Below, one piece after another: positions 6,289 through 13,531 of a stretch of 15,317 bases of DNA (position 1 is its first letter; the number at the start of each line of letters is the position of its first letter). Under the pieces are notes generated by a model. It had not been told where the DNA came from, did no database searches, and worked only from the letters and a program-made list of their open reading frames with translations. A program made the translations under genes and the position numbers. The stretch covers positions 1-15,317 of the forward strand of contig JBKHHU010000066.1 in assembly GCA_046539045.1 (NCBI GenBank). Reading direction: 5' to 3'. Source of the DNA: JBKHHU01 sp046539045 (GTDB lineage Bacteria; Planctomycetota; Phycisphaerae; SM23-33).

Positions 6289-8199
6289 TTACTCGCTCTT
6301 TCGCAAGTCCCAGCAGAAGACTCCGTCGGCTTGGCGGACGAACATCCTGCCGTCGATCAGCGGGTACATCAGTGCGTGGTGATAGCTGGTCGTACCCGGC
6401 CCGTACGTCGGGCTCCATTCGTTGTCGGGCGTCAGGCAGGTAACGCTGCCGTCGTCGGCGATCCGGTAGATAGCCGTCTCGATGGCACCGTGTGTGCCGT
6501 CGCGACGGACCAGCGCCAGATCGCCCATCGCCTGCATATATCCGCCGTTGCCGGGCATGATACCCTTGCCTTGGGCGGCGACCTTCCCTGACTCTAAATC
6601 CACAACCTTCAGATCGCCCAGGAAAACGTACCGCTTGTTGACGATTACCGGGACGTGCTCGGCATTGCTTTCCGGAACCGGGTGCTCCCACAGCTTCTCG
6701 GCACCTTTCTCCGTCAGTCGCCATACCGCGGCGTGTTTCTTGTGGTCCTTCTTGCCTTCGCCGATCTGCAGGTAGCCCAGCAGGTAGTCGTCGTAGACGC
6801 TCAACCCGCCGCAGCCCAGTCCCCGGCCGTGGGAGAGCACCTTGCGGTCCACGCTCCACGTAGTCGTCCCGTTGGTGGTGTCCACGCACAGGATCTTGTC
6901 TTTCGAGCCGCCGATCACATAGTGCTTGTCGGCATGCTTCCAAACCGGCAGGGTCGACTGCTCATAGCGGATGTCCGACTGCCACAGCCGCTTGCCGGTC
7001 TCCGGATCGAATCCGCTCCACCGGCCGCCTTGCGGGGCGATGGCCACGCCCGGCGCGGCCACCACGCTGGAACTCCACAGTCGGCTCCGGCCATGGGGAC
7101 CGATCTGCACTTCCCACAGCGGCTTGCCCGTCTTCGCATCCAGTGCATAAAGCCAGCCGGACATGCCGATCGCAAACACGCGCCCATCGGCATAGGCGGG
7201 GGTCATGTCAAACGGGCCTTCCTTGTGGTGCTGATGGTTTATCCCCCGGCCGACCATCGTCGTCTTCCAGAGCGTCTTCCCGGTTTCGGCGTCCATCGCC
7301 AGCACGACGTCGTCTGCTTTGGGGTAAAGCTTTTCCATCACGTACCAAGGCAACTCTGTGGGGGCGTTGACCTTGTCGTCCTGCTTGGCGTTTTCCAGCA
7401 CGCGCTGCACCTTCTTATCGGACGGCGCCGTGGCGGCGGTAGGCACGTAGTAGGACATGAAGATCATCCCGTCGCCGGCAACCGGGGCGGCTGAGCCGGA
7501 GGAAGTCCGTTTTCCCGCCGCGTCGTTGTACCGGAGGTCCATGAACCGCGAAATGGACCCGATGCCCTGGCCGATACCGGTTTCCTCCGGCACCCACATC
7601 AGGTCAATGTCCTTCTTTGAGTCGATAAGCTCCACAGCGGTCGGCTCCATGGCCGTCCCGCCGCCGATGGGGCCGAGGAACATCGGCCAGCCTTTGTCTT
7701 TCGGGATCGCGTTCCGCTTGGTCAGTTCCGTTTCGGGAACGATGGTTCCGCTGACCGTGCCTTCATGCTCGCCCACGGTGGCGGAGCCTGTGACCTTCCC
7801 GTCGCTGACCGTCGCATTCACGGTGATCATCGGCAGGTGTTGCCGTCGCTTGTGCGTTTTGAGAGCGTGGATGAAACTCCCGGTCAGTTTGCCGTCTTTC
7901 AGCGTCAGCTCCCCGCCGGGCTGGGTCAGGCCAATCCCGTGGCGGATGAGCATACTGCCGTCCCGCATCCCGCCGACATAGCGCCATTTCATGTAATCTT
8001 CGTCGATGGCCTCGGCCTTGGGGGTTTCGAACGTCAACGTCACCAGGGCGTAGTCGCCGGTTGGCGCGGTGACCTTTGCGTCCTGGATCGGCCGGGGGGC
8101 GGGGGCATCTTCTGACCGCGCTACCGTGACAATCGAAATCACAACAAGGGTCATGACCCCGAGCGTCCTGAGTCGGCGTAAATCAGTCTTCTTCAGCAT
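6289..8199 (-). CDS. Secreted PQQ-binding-like beta-propeller protein
   Basis: A 636-residue exported protein. The chosen start is the ATG at 8199, with AGAGGA upstream at good spacing and a signal peptide directly after it (basic 'KKTDLRRLR', hydrophobic core 13-26, cleavage near 'VARS'). The frame is open to 8463, but the extra 88 residues are not protein-like. Residues 37-165 form a beta-rich domain ('GGELTLKDGKLTGSF', 'VSDGKVTGSATVGEHEGTVS'). Then comes 'WPMFLGPIGGG' (171-181), the W-P-x-x-x-G-P motif that often precedes planctomycete PQQ-like propellers. Propeller blades follow: 'LAMDAETGKTLWKT' (300-313), 'LYALDAKTGKPLWEV' (350-364), 'GFDPETGKRLWQSD' (396-409), 'LCVDTTNGTTTWSVD' (437-451). 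BamB/PQQ-like repeats usually serve as scaffolds or dehydrogenases. No heme site or clear PQQ-ligand set is visible, so an enzyme function is not claimed. The gene is convergent with the heparinase-like gene. Confidence 0.85.
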   Translation of the reverse strand: MLKKTDLRRLRTLGVMTLVVISIVTVARSEDAPAPRPIQDAKVTAPTGDYALVTLTFETPKAEAIDEDYMKWRYVGGMRDGSMLIRHGIGLTQPGGELTLKDGKLTGSFIHALKTHKRRQHLPMITVNATVSDGKVTGSATVGEHEGTVSGTIVPETELTKRNAIPKDKGWPMFLGPIGGGTAMEPTAVELIDSKKDIDLMWVPEETGIGQGIGSISRFMDLRYNDAAGKRTSSGSAAPVAGDGMIFMSYYVPTAATAPSDKKVQRVLENAKQDDKVNAPTELPWYVMEKLYPKADDVVLAMDAETGKTLWKTTMVGRGINHQHHKEGPFDMTPAYADGRVFAIGMSGWLYALDAKTGKPLWEVQIGPHGRSRLWSSSVVAAPGVAIAPQGGRWSGFDPETGKRLWQSDIRYEQSTLPVWKHADKHYVIGGSKDKILCVDTTNGTTTWSVDRKVLSHGRGLGCGGLSVYDDYLLGYLQIGEGKKDHKKHAAVWRLTEKGAEKLWEHPVPESNAEHVPVIVNKRYVFLGDLKVVDLESGKVAAQGKGIMPGNGGYMQAMGDLALVRRDGTHGAIETAIYRIADDGSVTCLTPDNEWSPTYGPGTTSYHHALMYPLIDGRMFVRQADGVFCWDLRKSE

Positions 8200-8435
8200 G
8201 CGTAATCCTCTTTCGCTAATGTGGATAATGGGTTTCGTCAAGTGGTGAAACCGTGGTGCTGGTTGACGGTCACGCCAATTCCGGAGAGAATTTGGACGAA
8301 AGCCGATAGGACCCGCTTGCCGATTGCCGGTCCCGAGGCTCAGACGGTGACCTTCAGCCCCAGCGACCGGGCCTGCTGACGCAATTGCCGGACGACGGTC
8401 TGTCGGGGGCGCAGCAAAGTTCCCCTCCAATGTGA

Positions 8436-9218
8436 CATCCTCAAAACCCGGCCCGCCGGTCAAGCGACGTCAGCTTACACGGGGATCACGCGGCGATGCA
8501 GCACCTGCTCAGCGGTGCGGCCACGCCGAAACCACTCGTCTCCCAGACCATGCTGCTTCGCGAGTATCGCTGTGCGGCTCAGATGGCGATGACGCTGGGT
8601 TCTGACGACGTGGTCGGCGAATACCGGACGCGCGCCGACGAACTGGCCGCAGCCATGAAATACCACTGGGCCGACGCCTTCCGGGACCGCGACAGCAGCC
8701 AGGGCACGCTCGCGATCGGGCTGGCCGACGGGCTTTGCACCGACCGCGGCGAAACAGAGCAACTGCTTGTGCAGCGGGTCGAGGCCGATGGCTGTCGCGT
8801 TGGAACCGGTATCATCCTGACGCGTGATCTTCTGAAGGTCCTCGGCGAGATGGGCCGGGTCGATCTGGCCTGTCGTATCGTGACGTCCGAGCAGGAGCCG
8901 GGGTGGATGTGGATGCTGCAGACCGGCGATGGAACACTGCATGAGAATCTTGTCAGCCGATGGCCATGGGCCGCCCACGACCAGGCGGCGCTCGGTGTGG
9001 TCGCCGAATGGATGCTTCGCGACCTGCTGGGCATCCGGCAGGACCCCAAGCTCCCGGCCTTCGCGGCTGCCGAGGTACGTCCTCTGGTTCCCGCTTCGTT
9101 GGACTGGGCAGAGGGACATTTGGATACCCCCCGGGGACGTATCAGGGTTCGATGGCAACGGCAGGATGGGCAACCCCATGTGGAGATCACCGCTCCGCCG
9201 GGCACCGCTGAACAATAG
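8436..9218 (+). pseudogene. Truncated GH78-type alpha-L-rhamnosidase (C-terminal third only)
   Basis: The frame opens after a TGA at 8433-8435. From about 8481 it reads like the late part of a GH78 catalytic (alpha/alpha)6 barrel plus C-terminal beta domain. Similarity already begins before the first ATG (8496): 'HGDHAAM' sits where rhamnosidases have 'GDW', followed by 'GAATPKPLVSQTMLLREY'. Further on come 'ADGCRVGTGIILTRDLLKVL' (97-116 from the ATG), 'GDGTLHENL' (144-152), 'AALGVVAEWMLRDLLGI' (164-180) and 'GRIRVRWQRQDGQPHVEI' (214-231). By position E150 in 'HEN' should be the GH78 general-base glutamate. The half with the general acid and all N-terminal domains is absent, and I find no continuation in any frame of 8200-8480. 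Family lengths are usually near 900 residues or more. The call is a relic. A short independent protein starting at 8496 is possible but would lack half the active site. Confidence 0.7.
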
Positions 9219-9254
9219 CACTCGCTGCTGTCTACACTCCTTTGCGGTCGATAC

Positions 9255-9272
9255 CCCCGCTTAACAGCGGGG
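9255..9272. repeat. Perfect inverted repeat, possible hairpin after the rhamnosidase relic
   Basis: CCCCGCT (9255-9261) and AGCGGGG (9266-9272) are a perfect 7-bp inverted repeat around TAAC. No T-run follows on either strand, so it is not a canonical intrinsic terminator. It lies 37 nt past the relic's stop and could be its old 3' stem-loop or a dispersed palindromic element. Only one copy was noticed in this window. Confidence 0.5.
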
Positions 9273-9453
9273 CACCCCTCTCCCATCGACGTTGGTAACC
9301 TGCCTACCGGCAGACCGTCCCGCAGCCGTTCTCGGCGGTGAGAGGTCGAGAGGTTGGGCGAATCAAACCGTTCCGGCGGCACGGCGAGGGTACCGAGCAC
9401 GGTCGCGAGGTGCCCGACGAGCAGGTCGATGATGCGGGGTAGAGAATCAAATA

Positions 9454-9615
9454 GAGGCGGACCGGCCCGCCATAGTCCAGCAGTTTCTCGCGCAGAGCAG
9501 CCCAACAATCCTGCTGCAACTGCTGCGTCTCTGTCAGATCACCCACGGACGGTGGTGGTGTGGTCCAATCGTTCGGTTTGCTGACGGCGCCGCCCTTGTC
9601 TCGACCCTCTACTCG
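9454..9615 (-). pseudogene. Fragment resembling a DUF4268-containing protein
   Basis: Minus-strand frame, 54 codons. It contains 'AVSKPNDWTTPPPSVG' followed by 'LTETQQLQQDCWAALREKLL' and then 'GGPVRL'. In DUF4268 proteins a 'xPNDW' linker leads into 'L(T/S)xxxxLQLxFWxxFRxxLxxxGxxVR', normally followed by a 'KPxPQHW'-type block. Here that block is missing: after 'VRL' the frame turns into unrelated sequence. A TGA at 9616-9618 cuts the frame just upstream. DUF4268 proteins are often found in restriction or defence-like and accessory regions, but this piece is far too short to act. The assignment rests on remembered family patterns, so confidence is limited. A GTG at 9546 would be the only start of the short frame 9304-9546. 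Confidence 0.4.
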
Positions 9616-9830
9616 TCAAGATACTGCCTGACGTTCATCCTTCCGAGAGGGCTTCGGCCGGGCGCAACGAATGCGCTTGTTGCACCCGTTCTTGTCCTCG
9701 GCGTCAACAACAATCACATCCCACCGACGGCAGAGACTTCCGCAGGAGTATTCGGTCACGGCTGCGTATGTTGGCACTGATGCGCCCAACAACGGGCCAC
9801 AGTGGCACCCGAAGGGTCTAAACGGATATA

Positions 9831-10808
9831 TTAATACGTCTTCACAACCCCCGCGGCGTCTCGTACTCGTTCCATCGTCTGTTCGGCTACTTCTCGGGCT
9901 TTGGCTCCGCCGTCGCGGAGGAAGTCGCGGACGGTGTCCGGGTCGGCCATGAGCTGCTGGTACTTCTCGCGGGCCGGGCCGAAGGTCTCGTTGATCAACT
10001 CGGCCAGGCGCTTCTTGGCGTGGCCGTATCCGTAGCCGCCGGCGCGGTAGCTTGCGGCGACGTCGTCCAGTTCGGCCGGGTCGGCGAATAGTCTCAGCAG
10101 GGCGAAGACATTGCACGTCTCCGGGTCCTTGGGCTCCTCCAGCGGGGTGGAGTCGGTGACGATCCGGCCGCAGCGCTTCTTCGTCTGCTTGGCGGTGAGG
10201 AAGATCTCGATGGTGTTGTCGTAGCTCTTGGACATCTTCTGCCCGTCCAGGCCGGGCACGACGGCGACGTCGGAGAGGATGTACGGCTCGGGCATGACGA
10301 GCACTTCGGAGTCGAACTCGCGGTTGAACTTGCCGACCAGGTCGCGCGTGATCTCGATGTGCTGCTTCTGGTCCTGCCCGACGGGGACGAGCTCGGCGTC
10401 GTAGATGACGATGTCGGCCGCCTGGAGAACCGGATAGTCGAACAGGCCCATATTGGCGGCGAGGCCCTTGGCGATCTTGTCTTTGTAGCTGGTGGCCTTT
10501 TCCATGAGGCTCACCGGGCAGATCGTGTTGAGCATCCAGCACAGTTCGGTGACCTGCGGGACATCCGACTGGGCGAAGAAGACGCTGCGGTCGGGGTCCA
10601 CGCCGAGGGCGAGATACGCTGCGGCGAGGTGAAGGGTGAGGTCTTCCAGTTGCTCCTTGTCTCGCATGCTGGTCAGCGCATGATAGTTGGCGATGAAGTA
10701 GAAGCACTGGTGGCCCTCGTCCTGCAGCTTGAGGAACTGGCGGACGGCACCGAAGTAATTGCCGATGTGCAACCGGCCCGATGGCTGGATTCCGGATAAT
10801 ACTCTCAT
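9831..10808 (-). CDS. trpS: Tryptophanyl-tRNA synthetase (EC 6.1.1.2)
   Basis: A 325-residue class I aminoacyl-tRNA synthetase that joins tryptophan to tRNA(Trp) in the cytoplasm. The length fits the bacterial family (about 325-340). Signature motifs are present: 'QPSGRLHIGNYFGA' (8-21), with HIGN as the HIGH motif; 'FFAQSDVPQVTELCWML' (77-93); 'VGQDQKQHIEITRDL' (143-157); and 'GLDGQKMSKSYDN' (186-198), the KMSKS loop. The start at the ATG 10808 fits the family N-terminus 'MRVLSGIQPSG'. The frame extends 13 codons further to a TTG at 10847, but that TTG lies inside a good -35 box, so it should not be in the mRNA. There is no Shine-Dalgarno sequence before the ATG, which fits a leaderless or near-leaderless message. 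It is divergent from glyA. The stop is TAA at 9833-9831. Confidence 0.97.
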   Translation of the reverse strand: MRVLSGIQPSGRLHIGNYFGAVRQFLKLQDEGHQCFYFIANYHALTSMRDKEQLEDLTLHLAAAYLALGVDPDRSVFFAQSDVPQVTELCWMLNTICPVSLMEKATSYKDKIAKGLAANMGLFDYPVLQAADIVIYDAELVPVGQDQKQHIEITRDLVGKFNREFDSEVLVMPEPYILSDVAVVPGLDGQKMSKSYDNTIEIFLTAKQTKKRCGRIVTDSTPLEEPKDPETCNVFALLRLFADPAELDDVAASYRAGGYGYGHAKKRLAELINETFGPAREKYQQLMADPDTVRDFLRDGGAKAREVAEQTMERVRDAAGVVKTY

Positions 10809-10818
10809 GGTAGGGTAG

Positions 10819-10847
10819 GTTGTAATTTCCGGCCGATGGAGTGTCAA
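10819..10847 (-). promoter_or_regulatory. trpS promoter, sigma70-type, giving a nearly leaderless mRNA
   Basis: On the minus strand a perfect TTGACA (10847-10842) is followed after exactly 17 nt by TACAAC (10824-10819, 4 of 6 to TATAAT). The ATG of trpS begins 10 nt after the -10 box, so a normal start point would leave about 0-4 nt of leader. No other gene occupies this site. Confidence 0.65.
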
Positions 10848-11141
10848 GCGGGCGATTCCGGGAGGCGGCAGGGCAGGGCAAATGAGAAAACCAGAAAAAG
10901 GTGGACAGTTTCAGGGAGTCCGGCTCTAATAATGCATCTGGGAACAGGCAGTTCCCGCAGCTAAAGGGTGGCCCACAAGATCCGGCGCGTCTCCCCCCGC
11001 GCGCCCTATATCCGAGGGTCACCCGTTTTTTTCGGTCCGATGCGGCGTCTTATGTGTATAGGTCCGAAGAGGTTAAATCCCCGTCGATGTCTCTTTGCCG
11101 CCCGTCCCGGTGTTCTCTGGAAATTCCCCATCGGCCCACGC
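10848..11141. other. Intergenic region between trpS and glyA, no gene seen
   Basis: About 290 nt without a supported gene. It holds a hairpin GGGAAC-aggca-GTTCCC (10940-10956), a GC-rich stem GGCGCG/CGCGCC (10984-10989 and 11000-11005), a run of seven T's (11026-11032), and two direct copies of GGTCCGA (11034-11040 and 11061-11067) flanking TATGTGTATA. I looked for glycine, ZTP, tetrahydrofolate, SAM and TPP riboswitch cores and saw none. The frame that crosses it on the minus strand is a trpS shadow. Confidence 0.5.
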
Positions 11142-11170
11142 TTGCCTGCGGAGCGTTTGCCGGATAAAGT
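11142..11170 (+). promoter_or_regulatory. Candidate promoter for glyA-thiE
   Basis: TTGCCT (11142-11147) and TAAAGT (11165-11170) are 17 nt apart, each matching 4 of 6 consensus bases. It would start transcription near 11177, leaving a leader of about 40 nt that contains the glyA ribosome binding site AGGAG (11209-11213). The match is moderate and other promoters further upstream are possible. Confidence 0.4.
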
Positions 11171-11218
11171 ACCGACTTTGATGGACCCACTGAACCCAAG
11201 ACTCACACAGGAGAGGGC

Positions 11219-12469
11219 ATGGACCTTTTGTCGAGATCCGATCCGGAAGTTCACGCGATCATCGAAGCCGAGCAACAGCGGCAGAACCTCACGCTCGAGC
11301 TGATCGCCTCCGAAAACCATGTATCCGCACCCGTCCTCGAAGCGATGGGATCGGTGCTGACCGATAAGTACGCCGAGGGTTACCCGAGGAAACGCTGGTA
11401 CTGCGGCTGCGAGAATATGGACGATATCGAGCAGCTGGCCATTGACCGGGCGAAGAAACTCTTCGGCGCCGAGCATGCCAACGTCCAGCCGCACAGCGGA
11501 ACCAACGCCAACCTGTCGGTCTACATCTCCGCCCTGGAAGCCGGCGACAAGATCATGGGCATGGACCTCGCCCACGGCGGGCACCTCTCGCATGGGCTGC
11601 CGATCAACCTGTCCGGCAAGATCTACAAGACCTGCAGTTACGGCGTCAGCGAGGACACCGAGCTGCTGGATATGGACAACGTCCGCGAGATCGCCCTCCG
11701 CGAGAAGCCCAGGCTCATCATCGTCGGCGCCAGCGCCTACCCGCGGATCATCGACTTCCGGGCCTTTGGCGACATCGCTGCGGAAATCGACGCGATGGTC
11801 CTTGCCGATATCGCCCACATCGCCGGGCTCATCGCCGGGGGCGCGCATCCGTCGCCGGTCGACAGCTGCGATTTCGTTACGACCACCACGCACAAGACGC
11901 TCCGCGGGCCGCGCGGCGGGATCATCCTCTGCAAAGAGAAGTGGGCCAAGAAGATAGACATGGCCGTCTTCCCGGGCATGCAGGGCGGTCCGATCATGCA
12001 GAACATCGCGGCCAAGGCGGTCAGTTTCGGCGAATGCCTCACTCACGATTTCCGCAGATACGCCGCGGACATCATCGAGAACGCCAAGGCCCTTGCCGAG
12101 GCGATCAAGGAGAGCGGCTGGCGGCTCGTTTCCGGTGGGACGGACAACCACCTGCTGCTGATCGACATTCGGAGTCGCGACGAGGAGCTTACCGGGCACG
12201 TGGCAGCCAAGTGGATGGCCCGAGCCGGGCTCGTCGCCAACAAGAACGCCATTCCGTTTGATACCCGCAGCCCGTTCCACGCTTCTGGAATTCGCCTGGG
12301 TACGCCGGCGCTGACCAGCCGCAAGATGGGCACCGAGCAGATGAAGACCATCGGCGGATGGATCGACGAGGCGTTGAGGTCCGGCGGGGACGAAGCCAAA
12401 CTCGATGCGATCCGCACGAAGGTCGAGGACCTGTGCAGACAGTTCCCGATCCCCAGCGAACTGGTCTAG
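11219..12469 (+). CDS. glyA: Serine hydroxymethyltransferase (EC 2.1.2.1)
   Basis: A 416-residue PLP enzyme that interconverts serine and glycine with tetrahydrofolate and supplies one-carbon units in the cytoplasm. The length equals the bacterial family norm. Motifs: 'LELIASENHVS' (26-36), 'YAEGYPRKRWYCGCE' (51-65), 'NVQPHSGTNAN' (88-98), 'LADIAHIAGLIAGG' (195-208), and 'TTTTHKTLRGPRGG' (221-234), in which K226 should form the internal aldimine with PLP. 'SGIRLGTPALTSR' (356-368) carries the substrate-carboxylate arginine. The ATG at 11219 follows AGGAGAGG closely. The start fits the family N-terminus. It is followed after 27 nt by the thiamine gene on the same strand, probably one operon. 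No unusual substitution was noticed. Confidence 0.97.
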   Translation: MDLLSRSDPEVHAIIEAEQQRQNLTLELIASENHVSAPVLEAMGSVLTDKYAEGYPRKRWYCGCENMDDIEQLAIDRAKKLFGAEHANVQPHSGTNANLSVYISALEAGDKIMGMDLAHGGHLSHGLPINLSGKIYKTCSYGVSEDTELLDMDNVREIALREKPRLIIVGASAYPRIIDFRAFGDIAAEIDAMVLADIAHIAGLIAGGAHPSPVDSCDFVTTTTHKTLRGPRGGIILCKEKWAKKIDMAVFPGMQGGPIMQNIAAKAVSFGECLTHDFRRYAADIIENAKALAEAIKESGWRLVSGGTDNHLLLIDIRSRDEELTGHVAAKWMARAGLVANKNAIPFDTRSPFHASGIRLGTPALTSRKMGTEQMKTIGGWIDEALRSGGDEAKLDAIRTKVEDLCRQFPIPSELV

Positions 12470-12496
12470 CGTAACGGGCACGGAAGGGAGCCGACG

Positions 12497-13531
12497 ATGC
12501 GAGAGATTTACCGAATCCTGGACGCGAATTTCAACCGAGCCCGCGAGGGCCTGCGCGTCGCGGAAGACTGCGGCCGGTTCGCACTGAACGACCCCGCCGT
12601 CACGCAGATTGCCAAGAACCTCCGCAGTGACCTCAAGCAGGTCATCAGTTCCCTTCCGTACGATGAGATGCTCACCAGTCGGGACACCCCCGGCGACATC
12701 GGCACGGAGCTGACCAGCCCCAGCGAGCCGGTCCGCAAGGACCTGCGGGATGTTGTCATCGCCGCGTGCAAGCGGCTGACCGAGGCGCTGCGGACGATCG
12801 AGGAATACTGCAAGATCGTGGCCCCGTCGCAGGTCGTGCAGATCGAACGCATGCGGTACGACAGCTACACGCTCGAGCAGCGGCTGATCGGCAAGATGCT
12901 GATCTCCGAAAGCCTCCGCCGCCCGCAACTTCACGTGCTGGTCACCAGTGCGCTCTGCAAGGGCAGCGTGCGGGAGACCGTCCGCAAGGCCATCGCCGGC
13001 GGGGCGGATGTCATCCAGCTGCGGGAGAAGAACCTGCCCGACGCCCAGTTCCTCGCGTTCGCCGCGGAAATCCGCGAGCTGACCGACGACACCGGCAGAA
13101 TGTTCATCGTCAACGACCGGGCGGACATCGCCGCGATCGTCGGCGCCGACGGCGTGCACCTCGGGCAGTACGATTTGCCCATCGCAGAAACGCGTCGCGT
13201 CCTCCGGCCGGGCGCGATCATAGGCCGGAGCACACACAACATGAAGCAGGTCCACGTTGCCGTTACCGAAGGTGCCGACTACATCGGCGTGGGCCCGATG
13301 TTCGAGACGACCACCAAGGACGCCGGTCCCGTCGCCGGACCCGACTTCGCCAGACAGGTGGCCGAGGAAAATGCCGTCCCCGCCGTCGCCATCGGCGGGA
13401 TCAATGCCGACAATATCGACCAGCTCACTGCCGTCGGCGTCCGGAGCGTAGCCGTCTGCGGGGCCGTCATCGCCGCCGATGACCCGAAACAGGCCGCCAT
13501 GAAAATCAAAGCCGCCCTGAGCACCGAGTAG
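12497..13531 (+). CDS. thiE: ThiD2-ThiE fusion: HMP-phosphate kinase domain fused to thiamine-phosphate synthase (EC 2.5.1.3)
   Basis: A 344-residue two-domain protein. Residues 1-135 are helical and match the ThiD2 domain known fused to ThiE in cyanobacteria, Aquifex and others: 'RILDANFNRAREGLRVAEDC' (6-25), 'SRDTPGDIGTEL' (61-72), 'CKRLTEALRTIEEY' (91-104). Literature on that family describes it as a strictly monofunctional HMP-P kinase. Residues 145-344 are a ThiE TIM barrel: 'DVIQLREKNL' (171-180), 'FIVNDRADIAAIVGADGVHL' (203-222), 'GRSTHN' (243-248), 'GADYIGVGPMFETTTK' (259-274), 'AIGGINADN' (298-306). It would phosphorylate HMP-P and join the product to thiazole phosphate, giving thiamine phosphate. 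GGAAGGGAG lies just upstream of the ATG at 12497. It is co-directional with glyA, 27 nt downstream. No TPP riboswitch was found before the operon, so control by thiamine is not visible. Confidence 0.93.
   Translation: MREIYRILDANFNRAREGLRVAEDCGRFALNDPAVTQIAKNLRSDLKQVISSLPYDEMLTSRDTPGDIGTELTSPSEPVRKDLRDVVIAACKRLTEALRTIEEYCKIVAPSQVVQIERMRYDSYTLEQRLIGKMLISESLRRPQLHVLVTSALCKGSVRETVRKAIAGGADVIQLREKNLPDAQFLAFAAEIRELTDDTGRMFIVNDRADIAAIVGADGVHLGQYDLPIAETRRVLRPGAIIGRSTHNMKQVHVAVTEGADYIGVGPMFETTTKDAGPVAGPDFARQVAEENAVPAVAIGGINADNIDQLTAVGVRSVAVCGAVIAADDPKQAAMKIKAALSTE

Larger units (their letters stand above)
9219..9830. other. Gene-poor, decayed stretch between the rhamnosidase relic and trpS
   Basis: This 612-nt stretch has no intact gene that I can support. 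It holds a perfect hairpin at 9255-9272 and a minus-strand fragment resembling a DUF4268 protein at 9454-9615. Just upstream of that fragment, separated only by a TGA (9616-9618), is a same-frame stretch (about 9619-9756, minus) with protein-like composition ('RRWDVIVVDAEDKNGCNKRI') that I cannot identify. No clear trpS terminator with a T-run is visible; small stems (for example ACCC/GGGT near 9809-9819) are weak. Confidence 0.5.

Noticed and set aside
8200..8463. 88-residue N-terminal extension of the propeller frame
   Set aside because: A signal peptide and a ribosome site begin at 8199, and the extension has no family similarity. The rest of 8200-8435 shows no gene, and a TTGACG at 8241-8236 lacks a fitting -10 box.
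8475..9221. Minus-strand frame opposite the rhamnosidase relic
   Set aside because: Antisense shadow; the plus-strand frame carries the GH78 motifs.
9616..11022. 468-codon minus-strand frame covering trpS
   Set aside because: It is a shadow of trpS in another frame, except for its last stretch past 9830, which is discussed as a possible relic.
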